From: an uncultured Coriobacteriaceae bacterium
GTDB taxonomy: Bacteria > Actinomycetota > Coriobacteriia > Coriobacteriales > Atopobiaceae
DNA length: 64,000 nt
Assembly (NCBI GenBank): GCA_902788705.1
Contig: CADALE010000013.1
Span: 1 to 64,000, forward strand
Direction: 5' to 3'
Shown here: positions 57,315 through 64,000 of the stretch, one piece after another
How the letters are laid out: each line of letters starts with the position of its first letter
How positions within the stretch are numbered: position 1 is the first letter of the stretch
Translations under genes and position numbers: made by a program
Notes under the pieces: model-generated
What the model was told of the DNA's origin: nothing
Databases searched by the model: none
The model's input: only the letters and a program-made list of their open reading frames with translations

Positions 57315-59237
57315 ATGGCATTCCTAGAGCCCCGCATCCCCGAGGATTGGGTTCCCGTAACCGACAAGAAGCTCTCGGATCTCGTGCAGATGACCGGCGA
57401 GCTTGCCACCTTCAACGAGGACGAGATTCCCATCTATTGGGATCCTGACACCGAAGGCTACATCTTCCTGCACCGCGAGGAGTTTGGTGGCGTCGAGCTG
57501 ATGGCCGCGTACCGCGTTGCCCGCCAGCCCAACGACAACCAGGCCGACGTCGACCTCTCGCAGTCCGATGACCCGATGGCCCGCATGGGCCAGGGCTTCT
57601 GCCCGCCCTTCAACCCCCACACCTACGAGGTCGAACCGGGCATCGTGTGCATGCAGGACCAGGAAGTGGTCATGCGTGACGGCACCAAGATCTATGCCGA
57701 CATCTATCGCCCCGCAGGCGACGACGTGAAGTGCCCCACCATCGTGAGCTGGTCGTGGTTTGGCAAGCGCCCGGGCGACGGCATGAGCGAGTGGCAGATC
57801 ATGGGCGTTCCACCACAAACCGTCTCCAAGTGCGCCAAGTTCGAGTCGCCTGACCCGCTGTACTGGTGCTACTACGGCTATGCCGTGGCAAACGTCGACG
57901 TCCGTGGCGCCGGACACTCCGAGGGCTCGGTGCACATGTTCACGCACCAGGATCGCGAGGACGGCTACGACTTCGTCGAGTGGGTTGCCCAGCAGCCTTG
58001 GTCCAACGGCAAGGTGGGCATGGCTGGCAACTCGGGCGTGGCCATGCACCAGTGGGGCATCGCTTCCACGCAGCCGCCGCACCTGGCCTGCATCGCCCCG
58101 TGGGAGAGCACGACCGACCTCTATCGCGAGAGCTTCTTCGAGGGCGGCGTGCCGGCCCTGTCGTTCAACAAGTTCATCGCGGCCCAGGTCACCGGCCCCA
58201 ACGGCGTCGACGACCAGGTTGCTATGGCCAAGATGTATCCCGACATGAACCCGTACTGGGCAGACAAGCGTCCCGACTTCAAGAAGGTCAAGCTGCCTGT
58301 GTACCAGACCGCCGGCTGGTCGCACTTCCACCTGCCCGGCTCCATCAACGCGTACAACCGCTGCCGCTCGCACTTCAAGTGGCTGCGCGCCCACCGCGAC
58401 TTTGAGTGGCCCGACACCTACAACCCCTATAACCTCGAGGAGCTCCGTCGCTTCTACGACCGCTACCTCAAGGGCATCCACAACGGCTGGGAGATGATGC
58501 CCAAGGTGCGCATCGATGTCATGGACGCCTACGACGTCGACTACCAGGAGCAGCGCGCTGAGACCTCGTGGCCCATCAAGCGCACCGAGTACAAGAAGCT
58601 CTACCTTGACGCTTCCCAGACGCTCGAGTCCGTCGAGACCGACCACGTGCAGACCTTCGTCGCCAGCACCGAGCCCGTCGAGACCGAGGCCGTCGCGAAG
58701 TACAACCCCGTCGATGAGGAAGTTCGCTTCGAGTGGGTTTGCCCCGAAGACGTCGAGGTTACCGGCCACATGACGCTGCATCTCTGGCTCTCCTGCGAGG
58801 GATGGGACGACATGGACCTCTTCATCAACATCCAGAAGGCAACTGCCGACGGCGAGTGGATCCCCTGGATGACCCTCGACGAGCCGCACCCCGGCGCGTG
58901 GGGCAAGTGCCGTGCTTCTCGTCGTGAGCTTGACCCGAAGCTTTCGCGCGCCCATCGCCCGGTGCTCAAGAACACCAGCAGCCAGAAGCTTGCCGAGGGC
59001 GAGGTCGTGCCCGTTGACATCGCCATCGTTCCCACCTCGCGCGTGTACCACAAGGGTGAGCGCTTCCGCATCCAGATCGCGGGTCGCTACATCCGCGAGG
59101 GCTGGTTCGAGCCGCTGGCTTGGGACGAGGAGGCCAAGGGTACGCACGTCATCCACACCGGTGGCCAGTACGACTCCTGGATTGAGCTCCCCGTCATTCC
59201 GCCGCGCTACCAGGCTGGCGAGTACATCCATCGCTAA
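57315..59237 (+). CDS. CocE/NonD-family (peptidase S15-like) hydrolase
   Basis: A 640-residue protein. An alpha/beta hydrolase domain (DGTKIYADIYRPAGDDVKCP, NVDVRGAGHSEGS, DFVEWVAQQPWSNGKVGMAG with nucleophile Ser240 in GNSG) is followed by the jelly-roll C-terminal domain (FEWVCPEDVEVTGHMTLHLW, IPWMTLDEPHPG). The nucleophile elbow reads GNSG rather than the usual GxSYxG. About 110 extra residues precede the catalytic domain. No signal peptide, so cytoplasmic. Likely an esterase or amidase that releases a carboxylic acid; peptides are less likely given the context. It is co-transcribed with the ACP. Confidence 0.85.
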   Translation: MAFLEPRIPEDWVPVTDKKLSDLVQMTGELATFNEDEIPIYWDPDTEGYIFLHREEFGGVELMAAYRVARQPNDNQADVDLSQSDDPMARMGQGFCPPFNPHTYEVEPGIVCMQDQEVVMRDGTKIYADIYRPAGDDVKCPTIVSWSWFGKRPGDGMSEWQIMGVPPQTVSKCAKFESPDPLYWCYYGYAVANVDVRGAGHSEGSVHMFTHQDREDGYDFVEWVAQQPWSNGKVGMAGNSGVAMHQWGIASTQPPHLACIAPWESTTDLYRESFFEGGVPALSFNKFIAAQVTGPNGVDDQVAMAKMYPDMNPYWADKRPDFKKVKLPVYQTAGWSHFHLPGSINAYNRCRSHFKWLRAHRDFEWPDTYNPYNLEELRRFYDRYLKGIHNGWEMMPKVRIDVMDAYDVDYQEQRAETSWPIKRTEYKKLYLDASQTLESVETDHVQTFVASTEPVETEAVAKYNPVDEEVRFEWVCPEDVEVTGHMTLHLWLSCEGWDDMDLFINIQKATADGEWIPWMTLDEPHPGAWGKCRASRRELDPKLSRAHRPVLKNTSSQKLAEGEVVPVDIAIVPTSRVYHKGERFRIQIAGRYIREGWFEPLAWDEEAKGTHVIHTGGQYDSWIELPVIPPRYQAGEYIHR

Positions 59238-59261
59238 TGCCATAGCATAGGCACTTAAGTA

Positions 59262-59297
59262 GAGGCTCCCTTCCCAATCAGGAAGGGAGCCTCTCGT
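59262..59297 (+). terminator. Terminator of the ACP-hydrolase operon
   Basis: A 13-bp perfect stem, GAGGCTCCCTTCC and its complement, with loop CAATCA, is followed by TCTCGTTGT. It is 25 bases past the stop. Confidence 0.85.
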
Positions 59298-59349
59298 TGT
59301 GGCGGGTGTACTGTGGGCAAAGCCGTCACGTGGCTGAAGTACCCAGGCA

Positions 59350-59437
59350 GGTTTGACTGTCTTCGTACAGTCAAACCTCCAGTTACGGGCTTGGATTGCT
59401 CTAATAGCCTGGCTTTGACTGTCTTTGTACAGTCAAA
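59350..59437. repeat. Duplicated hairpin, TTTGACTGT...ACAGTCAAA
   Basis: Two hairpins: GGTTTGACTGT-CTTCGT-ACAGTCAAACC (59350-59377), and TTTGACTGT-CTTTGT-ACAGTCAAA (59414-59437). They are near-identical copies 64 bases apart in the gap between convergent genes. They resemble mobile or REP-type palindromes and may also stop transcription from lysA. Confidence 0.65.
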
Positions 59438-59461
59438 CCGCCGCTGTAAGGCCAAACGGCG

Positions 59462-60757
59462 CTAGAGCTCGAGCGCCAGCAGGTCGTCGATGCTCTGCCT
59501 GCGCACGGCCAGGCGGGCCTCGCCGTCATGCAGCATCACAAGCGCGGGACGCATGACACGGTTGTAGTTGCTTGACATGGAATAGTTGTAGGCGCCGGTG
59601 GTAAGCACGGCAAGCACGTCTCCGCGCTCGGGCCGGGCAATGCAGATGTCCTCGGCAATGCGGTCGCCGCTCTCGCAGCAGCGTCCGGCGATGGTGCACG
59701 CGAAGTCGGCGGGCTCATTCATGCGGCTTGCGTTAAGCACCGTGTAGGCACTCTTGTACAGCGCGTAGCGCGGGTTGTCGGTCATGCCTCCGTCAACCAT
59801 CACGTAGCTTCGATATCCCTCAATGGTCTTGATGCGGCCGGCGGTGTACAACGTGGTGCCAGCATCGGCAACGATTGACCGGCCAGGCTCCATGAGGATG
59901 CGCGGCATGGGATATCCGTGCTGTGCGCAACCATTAGCCAGGTGCTGAGCAATAGCCTGAATGTTTGCCGCAATGTCGACGTTGGGGTCGCCATCCACGT
60001 AGGGCACGGCAAAGCCTCCGCCAAGGTTGAAGACGTTCGCCACGAATCCCAGGTCGTCACGTACCGCCACGGCAAAGTCAAGCAGCCGGTCAACCTGGTC
60101 GCAGAACGACGTGGCCTCGAAGATCTGGCTTCCTATGTGGCTATGGAAGCCCATTACCTCGACGCCGGGAGTGGACAGCGCCTGACGCACGAAGCGCAGC
60201 GCCTGGCCCGTCTCGATGGGCACGCCAAACTGCGAGTCTACCTTGCCGGTGTTGATGGCGGCCAGCGTGTGCGGGTCTAGGCCCACGGTCACGCGCAGCA
60301 GCACGCGCTGCACCACGTTTCGCGCCTGCGCCTCGCGCGACAGGGACCGCAGCTCGTCAAGGTTGTCCACCACGAAGCAGCCAACGCCACTGGCGATGCC
60401 GTAGGCAATCTCGTCGTCCGTCTTGTTGCTGCCGTGGAAGCAGATCCGCTCTGCTGGGAATCCTGCCGAAAGGGCCGTGGCGATCTCGCCTGCCGACACC
60501 ACGTCGGCCCCCATGCCCTCCTCTTCGATCACGGGATAGATGCCGCGGAAGCAGAGCGCCTTGCTGGCAAACAGGGGCATGGATCCCTCAGGGAGGCATG
60601 CGCGCATGGCCTGCACGTACGTGCGGCACTTGGACCGCACGAGATCCTCGTCAAGCACATAGAGGGGAGTGCCGTAGGTTGCCGCAAGCTCACAGGCATC
60701 CATGCCCGCTATCGCAAGGTGGCCATGATCGTTAACGCTCAGGTTGTGGTACAGCAT
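59462..60757 (-). CDS. lysA: Diaminopimelate decarboxylase
   Basis: A 431-residue PLP enzyme making L-lysine from meso-DAP. TPLYVLDEDLVRSKCRTYVQ, the PLP lysine in LFASKALCFRGIY, FHGSNKTDDEIAYGI, GFHSHIGSQIFEA, NLGGGFAVPYV, EPGRSIVADAGTTLY, GRCCESGDRIAEDICIARPE and GAYNYSMSSNYN are all classic. ATG 60757 has AAGGAA upstream; the longer frame is rejected. It lies 47 bases after ddh in the same direction, so the two form an operon for DAP and lysine. Confidence 0.95.
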   Translation of the reverse strand: MLYHNLSVNDHGHLAIAGMDACELAATYGTPLYVLDEDLVRSKCRTYVQAMRACLPEGSMPLFASKALCFRGIYPVIEEEGMGADVVSAGEIATALSAGFPAERICFHGSNKTDDEIAYGIASGVGCFVVDNLDELRSLSREAQARNVVQRVLLRVTVGLDPHTLAAINTGKVDSQFGVPIETGQALRFVRQALSTPGVEVMGFHSHIGSQIFEATSFCDQVDRLLDFAVAVRDDLGFVANVFNLGGGFAVPYVDGDPNVDIAANIQAIAQHLANGCAQHGYPMPRILMEPGRSIVADAGTTLYTAGRIKTIEGYRSYVMVDGGMTDNPRYALYKSAYTVLNASRMNEPADFACTIAGRCCESGDRIAEDICIARPERGDVLAVLTTGAYNYSMSSNYNRVMRPALVMLHDGEARLAVRRQSIDDLLALEL

Positions 60758-60804
60758 GAGGGTTCCTTCTGTCAGATAGACCCACCGGATGGCATAATCC
60801 CAAG

Positions 60805-61782
60805 CTACATGAGGTGGGCGCGCAGCTCCTCCGCCGAAAGCGGCGAAAGCATCGCGGGCGGGATGTCCAACATCGTGCACGCACCAACCTTGCCCTGCTC
60901 GTGAAGGCGGTATGCCGCACGGGCAACGCAGGCAAGCACGCTTCCGGTGAAGTAGGGGTTAGAGTCAAGCTGGAGCGAGAACTCGATGGTGTCGGCAAAC
61001 TCGTCCGCGAGGCCCGTGCGACCGCTGCGAATTACCGTTCCACCGTGGGGGAGGCCCGCATGGTTGGCGTCAAGCTCCTCCTTCGAGATGAACGTGACGG
61101 TGGTGTCGTAGTCCGAGAAGTAGTTGGGCATGGTGACGATGGCCTGCCTGATGACCTCGAGGTCGGCGCCCTCCTCGGCAACCACGAAGCACTCGCGGGT
61201 GTGCTTCTCGCGGGTGGTGAGGGTCGGGTTGCTGCCCGAGCGTGCGGCCTCGACGGCCTCTGGCACCGGCACGGTGTACTGGCGGGCATCCACCACGCCT
61301 GGGATGCGGCGAATGGCGTCCGAGTGACCCTGGCTTACGCCGCGGCCCCAGAACGTGTAGTCCGCGCCGTTGGGCAGGACCGCGCTTGCGTAGAGGCGAG
61401 CCAGCGAGAAGAGGCCGGGGTCCCACCCGCACGAGATGACGCCAAGGGTTCCCGCCTCGCGCGACGCAGCATCCACGTTGGCAAAGTGGGCTGGGATGTT
61501 GGCGTGCGTGTCGAAGCTATCCACCACGCAGAAGAGCTTGGCCAGCTCGGGGGTCTGCACGGGCAGGTCGGTCGCGCTGCCGCCGCACAGCACCACCACG
61601 TCAACCTTGCCCACGTACGAGGGTAGGTCTTCCCATGCAAGCACAGGGGTGTCGGTTGCAACGGACACGCTTGCGGGGTCGCGGCGCGTGAAGATGCCCA
61701 CAAGCTCCATGTCGGGCGCGTTCGTGACTGCAGCCTCGACGCCTCGACCCAGGTTGCCATAGCCGGCAATGGCGATTCTCAT
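60805..61782 (-). CDS. ddh: meso-Diaminopimelate dehydrogenase
   Basis: A 325-residue NADPH enzyme that makes meso-DAP from tetrahydrodipicolinate in one step. MRIAIAGYGNLGRGVEAAVT is the dinucleotide fold; VVLCGGSATDLPVQTPELAK, VDSFDTHANIPAHFANVDAA, SCGWDPGLFSLARLYASAVL, FWGRGVSQGHSDAIRRIPGV and ECFVVAEEGADLE match Ddh of Corynebacterium and clostridia. The second ATG (61782) has the better ribosome spacing. Ddh bypasses the acylated DAP branch and is patchy across bacteria. It is followed by lysA. Confidence 0.93.
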   Translation of the reverse strand: MRIAIAGYGNLGRGVEAAVTNAPDMELVGIFTRRDPASVSVATDTPVLAWEDLPSYVGKVDVVVLCGGSATDLPVQTPELAKLFCVVDSFDTHANIPAHFANVDAASREAGTLGVISCGWDPGLFSLARLYASAVLPNGADYTFWGRGVSQGHSDAIRRIPGVVDARQYTVPVPEAVEAARSGSNPTLTTREKHTRECFVVAEEGADLEVIRQAIVTMPNYFSDYDTTVTFISKEELDANHAGLPHGGTVIRSGRTGLADEFADTIEFSLQLDSNPYFTGSVLACVARAAYRLHEQGKVGACTMLDIPPAMLSPLSAEELRAHLM

Positions 61783-61881
61783 CATCGTCTCCTTGTCATT
61801 CGTTTGACGCGTGAGTGAAGGATATCGTCAAATGTCCCGAGGTCGCGCGATTGTAACAAGGCGTATTCGAGATTGCAGCAA

Positions 61882-61908
61882 AAGGGCCGCCCGCGAAGGG
61901 CGGCCCTT
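61882..61908 (-). terminator. Terminator after butyrate kinase copy 2
   Basis: AAGGGCCGCCC (61882-61892) and GGGCGGCCCTT (61898-61908) form an 11-bp stem; read leftward, TTTTGC follows. Confidence 0.88.
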
Positions 61909-61954
61909 AGTGGAGCTGCTGCAAAGGTTGGAAGCCTGCTTACGCCCGAGTTTG

Positions 61955-63079
61955 CTATGCCTCCACGTCGACGAAGGCGCCGGGAGCGTCGAAGCCCTTC
62001 CAGGAGGGCTCGCCGGTGTAGGTCATGACCTCCTCGACGCCGTCAAGCGCACGGACGGCACCGGACGCGGAGCCCTCCATCTCGAAGTCGCCGCCGTAGG
62101 CGATGACCGGGGCGATCCAGCCCACGCGCTCCACGATGTAGGCCACGAAGCCCTTGTCGTTGGAGACGCCGCCGGTGAGGATGATGCCGTCGACTTGGCC
62201 CTTGAGCGCGGCGGCGAAGGCGCCGATGGCCTTGGCGGTCTGGTAGGCCATGGCCTCGTACACCACCTTGGCCCACTCGTCGCCCTCGTCGATGCGCTTA
62301 TTGATTTCGATGGCGTCGTCGGTGCCAAGCAGGCCCTTCAGGCCGCCGGTCTTGCCGATGACGCCCATGATCTCCTTCTTGTCGTGCTTGCCCGAGAAGG
62401 CCAGCGCCACGACGGGCTTCAGGGGCACGTCGCCGGAGCGGTTGGGCGCGAAGGGGCCGGATCCCTCGAGCACGTCGTTGGTGTCGATCATGCGGCCATG
62501 GCGGTGCGCAGCCACCGAGAGGCCGCCGCCCACGTGCGCGACGATGACGTTGATCTCGTCATAGTGCTTGCCCAGTGTGGCGGCGTAGCGGATGGCGCAC
62601 TCCTTCTGGTTGAGGCAGTGCACGTGGCTCTTGCGGTATACGCCAGGGTAGCCGGTGATGCGGGCAACATCGTCAAGCTCGTCGGTGTCCGGCTGATTGA
62701 CGGCGAAGGCGGGCTTGCCGGTCTTCTGGGCAAAGGAGTACAGGATGGGGGCGCCCAGGATGGCAGGGTGGTTCATGCCGCAGTTGAGCACGTGGTTGCA
62801 GACGGTCTGGTCGATGGCGAAGATGCCGCCCACGGTGGGGCCCATGCCGCCGCAGTAGCCGGAAAACGCGTCGATGGAGTCCAGCGTGACGCCTGCGGCA
62901 TCAAGCTCGCGCTCGATGGTGGCAACGCGGTAGTCAAGCTGGTCGGCGGCCTGGTCGAACTGCGCAAGCTCGGCGGGGTCGTGGCGCACGTTGGCCTTGA
63001 AGACGGGCTCGGTACCCTCGAACACGGCAACCTTGGTGGAGGTGGAGCCGGGGGAGAGCGTGAGGATGCGGTAAGCCAT
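61955..63079 (-). CDS. buk: Butyrate kinase, copy 2
   Basis: A 374-residue acyl kinase, homologous to copy 1 but well diverged. ILTLSPGSTSTKVAVFEGTE, YCGGMGPTVGGIFAID, MNHPAILGAPILYSFAQKTG, INVIVAHVGGGLSVAAHRHG, and VDGIILTGGVSNDKGFVAYI keep the fold and active site. GAGGA precedes the ATG. It has no adjacent phosphotransacylase, unlike copy 1, and is divergent from the second PucR gene. It may act on a different acid or work in reverse to activate it. Confidence 0.93.
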   Translation of the reverse strand: MAYRILTLSPGSTSTKVAVFEGTEPVFKANVRHDPAELAQFDQAADQLDYRVATIERELDAAGVTLDSIDAFSGYCGGMGPTVGGIFAIDQTVCNHVLNCGMNHPAILGAPILYSFAQKTGKPAFAVNQPDTDELDDVARITGYPGVYRKSHVHCLNQKECAIRYAATLGKHYDEINVIVAHVGGGLSVAAHRHGRMIDTNDVLEGSGPFAPNRSGDVPLKPVVALAFSGKHDKKEIMGVIGKTGGLKGLLGTDDAIEINKRIDEGDEWAKVVYEAMAYQTAKAIGAFAAALKGQVDGIILTGGVSNDKGFVAYIVERVGWIAPVIAYGGDFEMEGSASGAVRALDGVEEVMTYTGEPSWKGFDAPGAFVDVEA

Positions 63080-63185
63080 GACGGTTCCTCTCTTTGTGGG
63101 CGGGGCTTTGGACTAACGATAGGCGTGCGCCGCCTCGATTCACATGGTTCCCGTCCCCAAATTGCGCCTGTACTCAACATCAAGT

Positions 63186-63201
63186 TTGTTCAATAGCACA
63201 A
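63186..63201. promoter_or_regulatory. TTGTT-N6-CACAA site between buk2 and pucR2
   Basis: TTGTTCAATAGCACAA differs by one arm base from TTGTG-N6-CACAA. It is in the divergent region of buk2 and the second PucR regulator. Another short palindrome, ACAATT-N9-AATTGT, lies just right of it, near 63225-63245. Confidence 0.4.
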
Positions 63202-63272
63202 GGCTATTTGTCGCAACGCTGACCACAATTTCTTTGGGCAATTGTATATGTGATACTGATGGAGCTATATAG

Positions 63273-64000
63273 ATGAAGCTGAGAACTGTTCTGAGCCAAC
63301 TGAAGGCCACGGCGCACGTCGAGGGTCCGCTGGTGAGCATGGATGACGAGGTGATCGTGTTCCCGGGCGACGAGGCGATCGACCCCATACCCGAGCTCCT
63401 CACCCTTTCCCTTGACCCCAAGGGCGCCTCCGTGAGCAGCGACTATGGCATGAAGCTCGTCTATATGGGCACTTCGCTTCCCGAGGGGCAGCTTCGGCCT
63501 GCCGAGCGTGTGTCCTGCTTCGCATCGCCACTCTCCAAAGAGGAGGTTGAGCAGGCATTTGTGTTGTTGCCCAAGGTTCACGTGTACCTTGAGCTTCAGC
63601 AGAAGCGCATCTTCCGGGCCTTCCAGGTGTCCTACGACGTCCAGCGCTTTGCCGACGAGCTGTACGCCATCCTGGGGAACCCCCTCATGATAGTCAACTC
63701 CGACCGGCGGCTACTGGCAAGCGCGGGTGACTTCCCCGACGAGCGCGCCGACGTCATCGAGGAGATCGAGCAGGGCTACATCTCCGAGGAGGTTGACGCC
63801 GAGATGGAGGCTGCCGGCATCCTTGACGACGTGCGCCACGCAGGGCACTCCATCATCTCGGAAAACGCGCGATTTGGCCAGCGATGGGTAACTTCGGTCA
63901 TCAGCTACCACCATATGGAGATGGGACGGCTTGACCTGCTTGAGCAGGACCGCGTCATCAACGACGCCGACCTCGAGCTGGTGGACTTCGCAACCCTTTT
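63273..64000 (+). CDS. Second PucR-family regulator, N-terminal part (runs off right edge)
   Basis: An open frame from ATG 63273 continues to the window end with 242 codons visible. It begins MKLRTVLSQLKATAHVEGPL and includes AFQVSYDVQRFADELYAILG, NPLMIVNSDRRLLASAGDFP and ENARFGQRWVTSVISYHHME. This pattern (an N-terminal domain, then a GAF/PAS-like sensor with a NPLMIVNSD strand) parallels the regulator at 43148 (DVLDNPIVVIDTTYHYIAYR), so the missing C terminus should be a PucR HTH_30. The ribosome site is weak (GGAG about 11 bases upstream). It is divergent from butyrate kinase 2, which it may control. Confidence 0.75.
   Translation, partial: MKLRTVLSQLKATAHVEGPLVSMDDEVIVFPGDEAIDPIPELLTLSLDPKGASVSSDYGMKLVYMGTSLPEGQLRPAERVSCFASPLSKEEVEQAFVLLPKVHVYLELQQKRIFRAFQVSYDVQRFADELYAILGNPLMIVNSDRRLLASAGDFPDERADVIEEIEQGYISEEVDAEMEAAGILDDVRHAGHSIISENARFGQRWVTSVISYHHMEMGRLDLLEQDRVINDADLELVDFATL

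Noticed and set aside
57324-59243. 639-codon open frame antisense to the CocE-like gene
   Set aside because: Shadow frame of a high-GC gene; His/Val/Leu-rich with no domain, and the plus frame has full hydrolase motifs.
59350-59437. CRISPR-like repeats
   Set aside because: Only two copies, each itself a hairpin, no regular spacers and no cas genes.
61811-63196. 461-codon plus-strand frame over butyrate kinase 2
   Set aside because: Gly/Val-rich shadow of the kinase gene.

Overview
The window is high-GC actinobacterial DNA. Gene content (a DUF512 protein beside der-plsY, scpA-scpB-rluB-cmk, PucR-family regulators, butyrate kinases, TIGR00300-type ornithine cyclodeaminase) and codon use suggest a Coriobacteriia anaerobe, probably near Olsenella/Parolsenella/Collinsella. 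That placement is inference; no rRNA is present. Genes are tightly packed, and stop/start overlaps (ATGA, GTGA) are common.

Region 1 (1 to about 10,314) is an integrated mobile island that continues past the left edge. It carries a leftward mobilisation/control operon (relaxase, hypothetical protein, excisionase-like protein, winged-helix protein cut by the edge) and a candidate oriT. Next comes a lower-GC rightward cassette of three BRCT-domain genes: a DEDDh exonuclease-BRCT protein, a BRCT-like/DUF285 protein, and a TerB-like/BRCT/Pif1-type helicase/HhH protein. After it lie inverted repeats, the broken 3' end of an integrase gene, a ParE/Phd-type toxin-antitoxin pair with a palindromic operator, and an intact tyrosine integrase. 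The island ends in a duplicated tRNA 3' end (T-arm, acceptor strand, CCA) followed by that tRNA's terminator. The BRCT cassette is the best candidate here for an undescribed system, probably DNA defence, repair or element maintenance.

Region 2 (10,394-41,900) is mostly core chromosome: a surface protein with ten Big_2 domains, a tRNA with CAT anticodon, PAP2 phosphatase, an OatA-like acyltransferase, two ABC-F proteins, ScpA/ScpB, RluB, Cmk, PlsC, IspH, DUF512 protein, Der, PlsY, Rpe, cysteine desulfurase, CoaBC, Nfo, a two-component system, an ornithine cyclodeaminase-like protein and a hexulose-phosphate synthase-like protein. A solitary SIR2-domain gene sits antisense between the DUF512 gene and der and looks like an inserted defence gene.

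Region 3 (41,900-64,000) is a metabolic and regulatory block: a flavin reductase, two PucR-type regulators, an SCP2-type thiolase with DUF35 partner and acyl carrier protein, a second ACP beside a CocE/NonD hydrolase, phosphate acyltransferase plus butyrate kinase, a second butyrate kinase, an MFS transporter, a metallo-beta-lactamase-fold hydrolase, small membrane proteins, and lysA-ddh for diaminopimelate/lysine. A leftward operon encodes an [FeFe]-hydrogenase-like PAS sensor and a SpoIIE-like phosphatase, followed by an orphan PTS-IIB-like protein and a Nif11-like protein. A palindrome, TTGTG-N6-CACAA, occurs exactly or with one mismatch in four intergenic regions of this block, suggesting one regulon. 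A plausible reading is that an unknown substrate is taken up, hydrolysed and thiolysed to acyl-CoA, then turned into acyl phosphate, ATP and a short-chain acid under PucR and redox control. The substrate is not identifiable from sequence.
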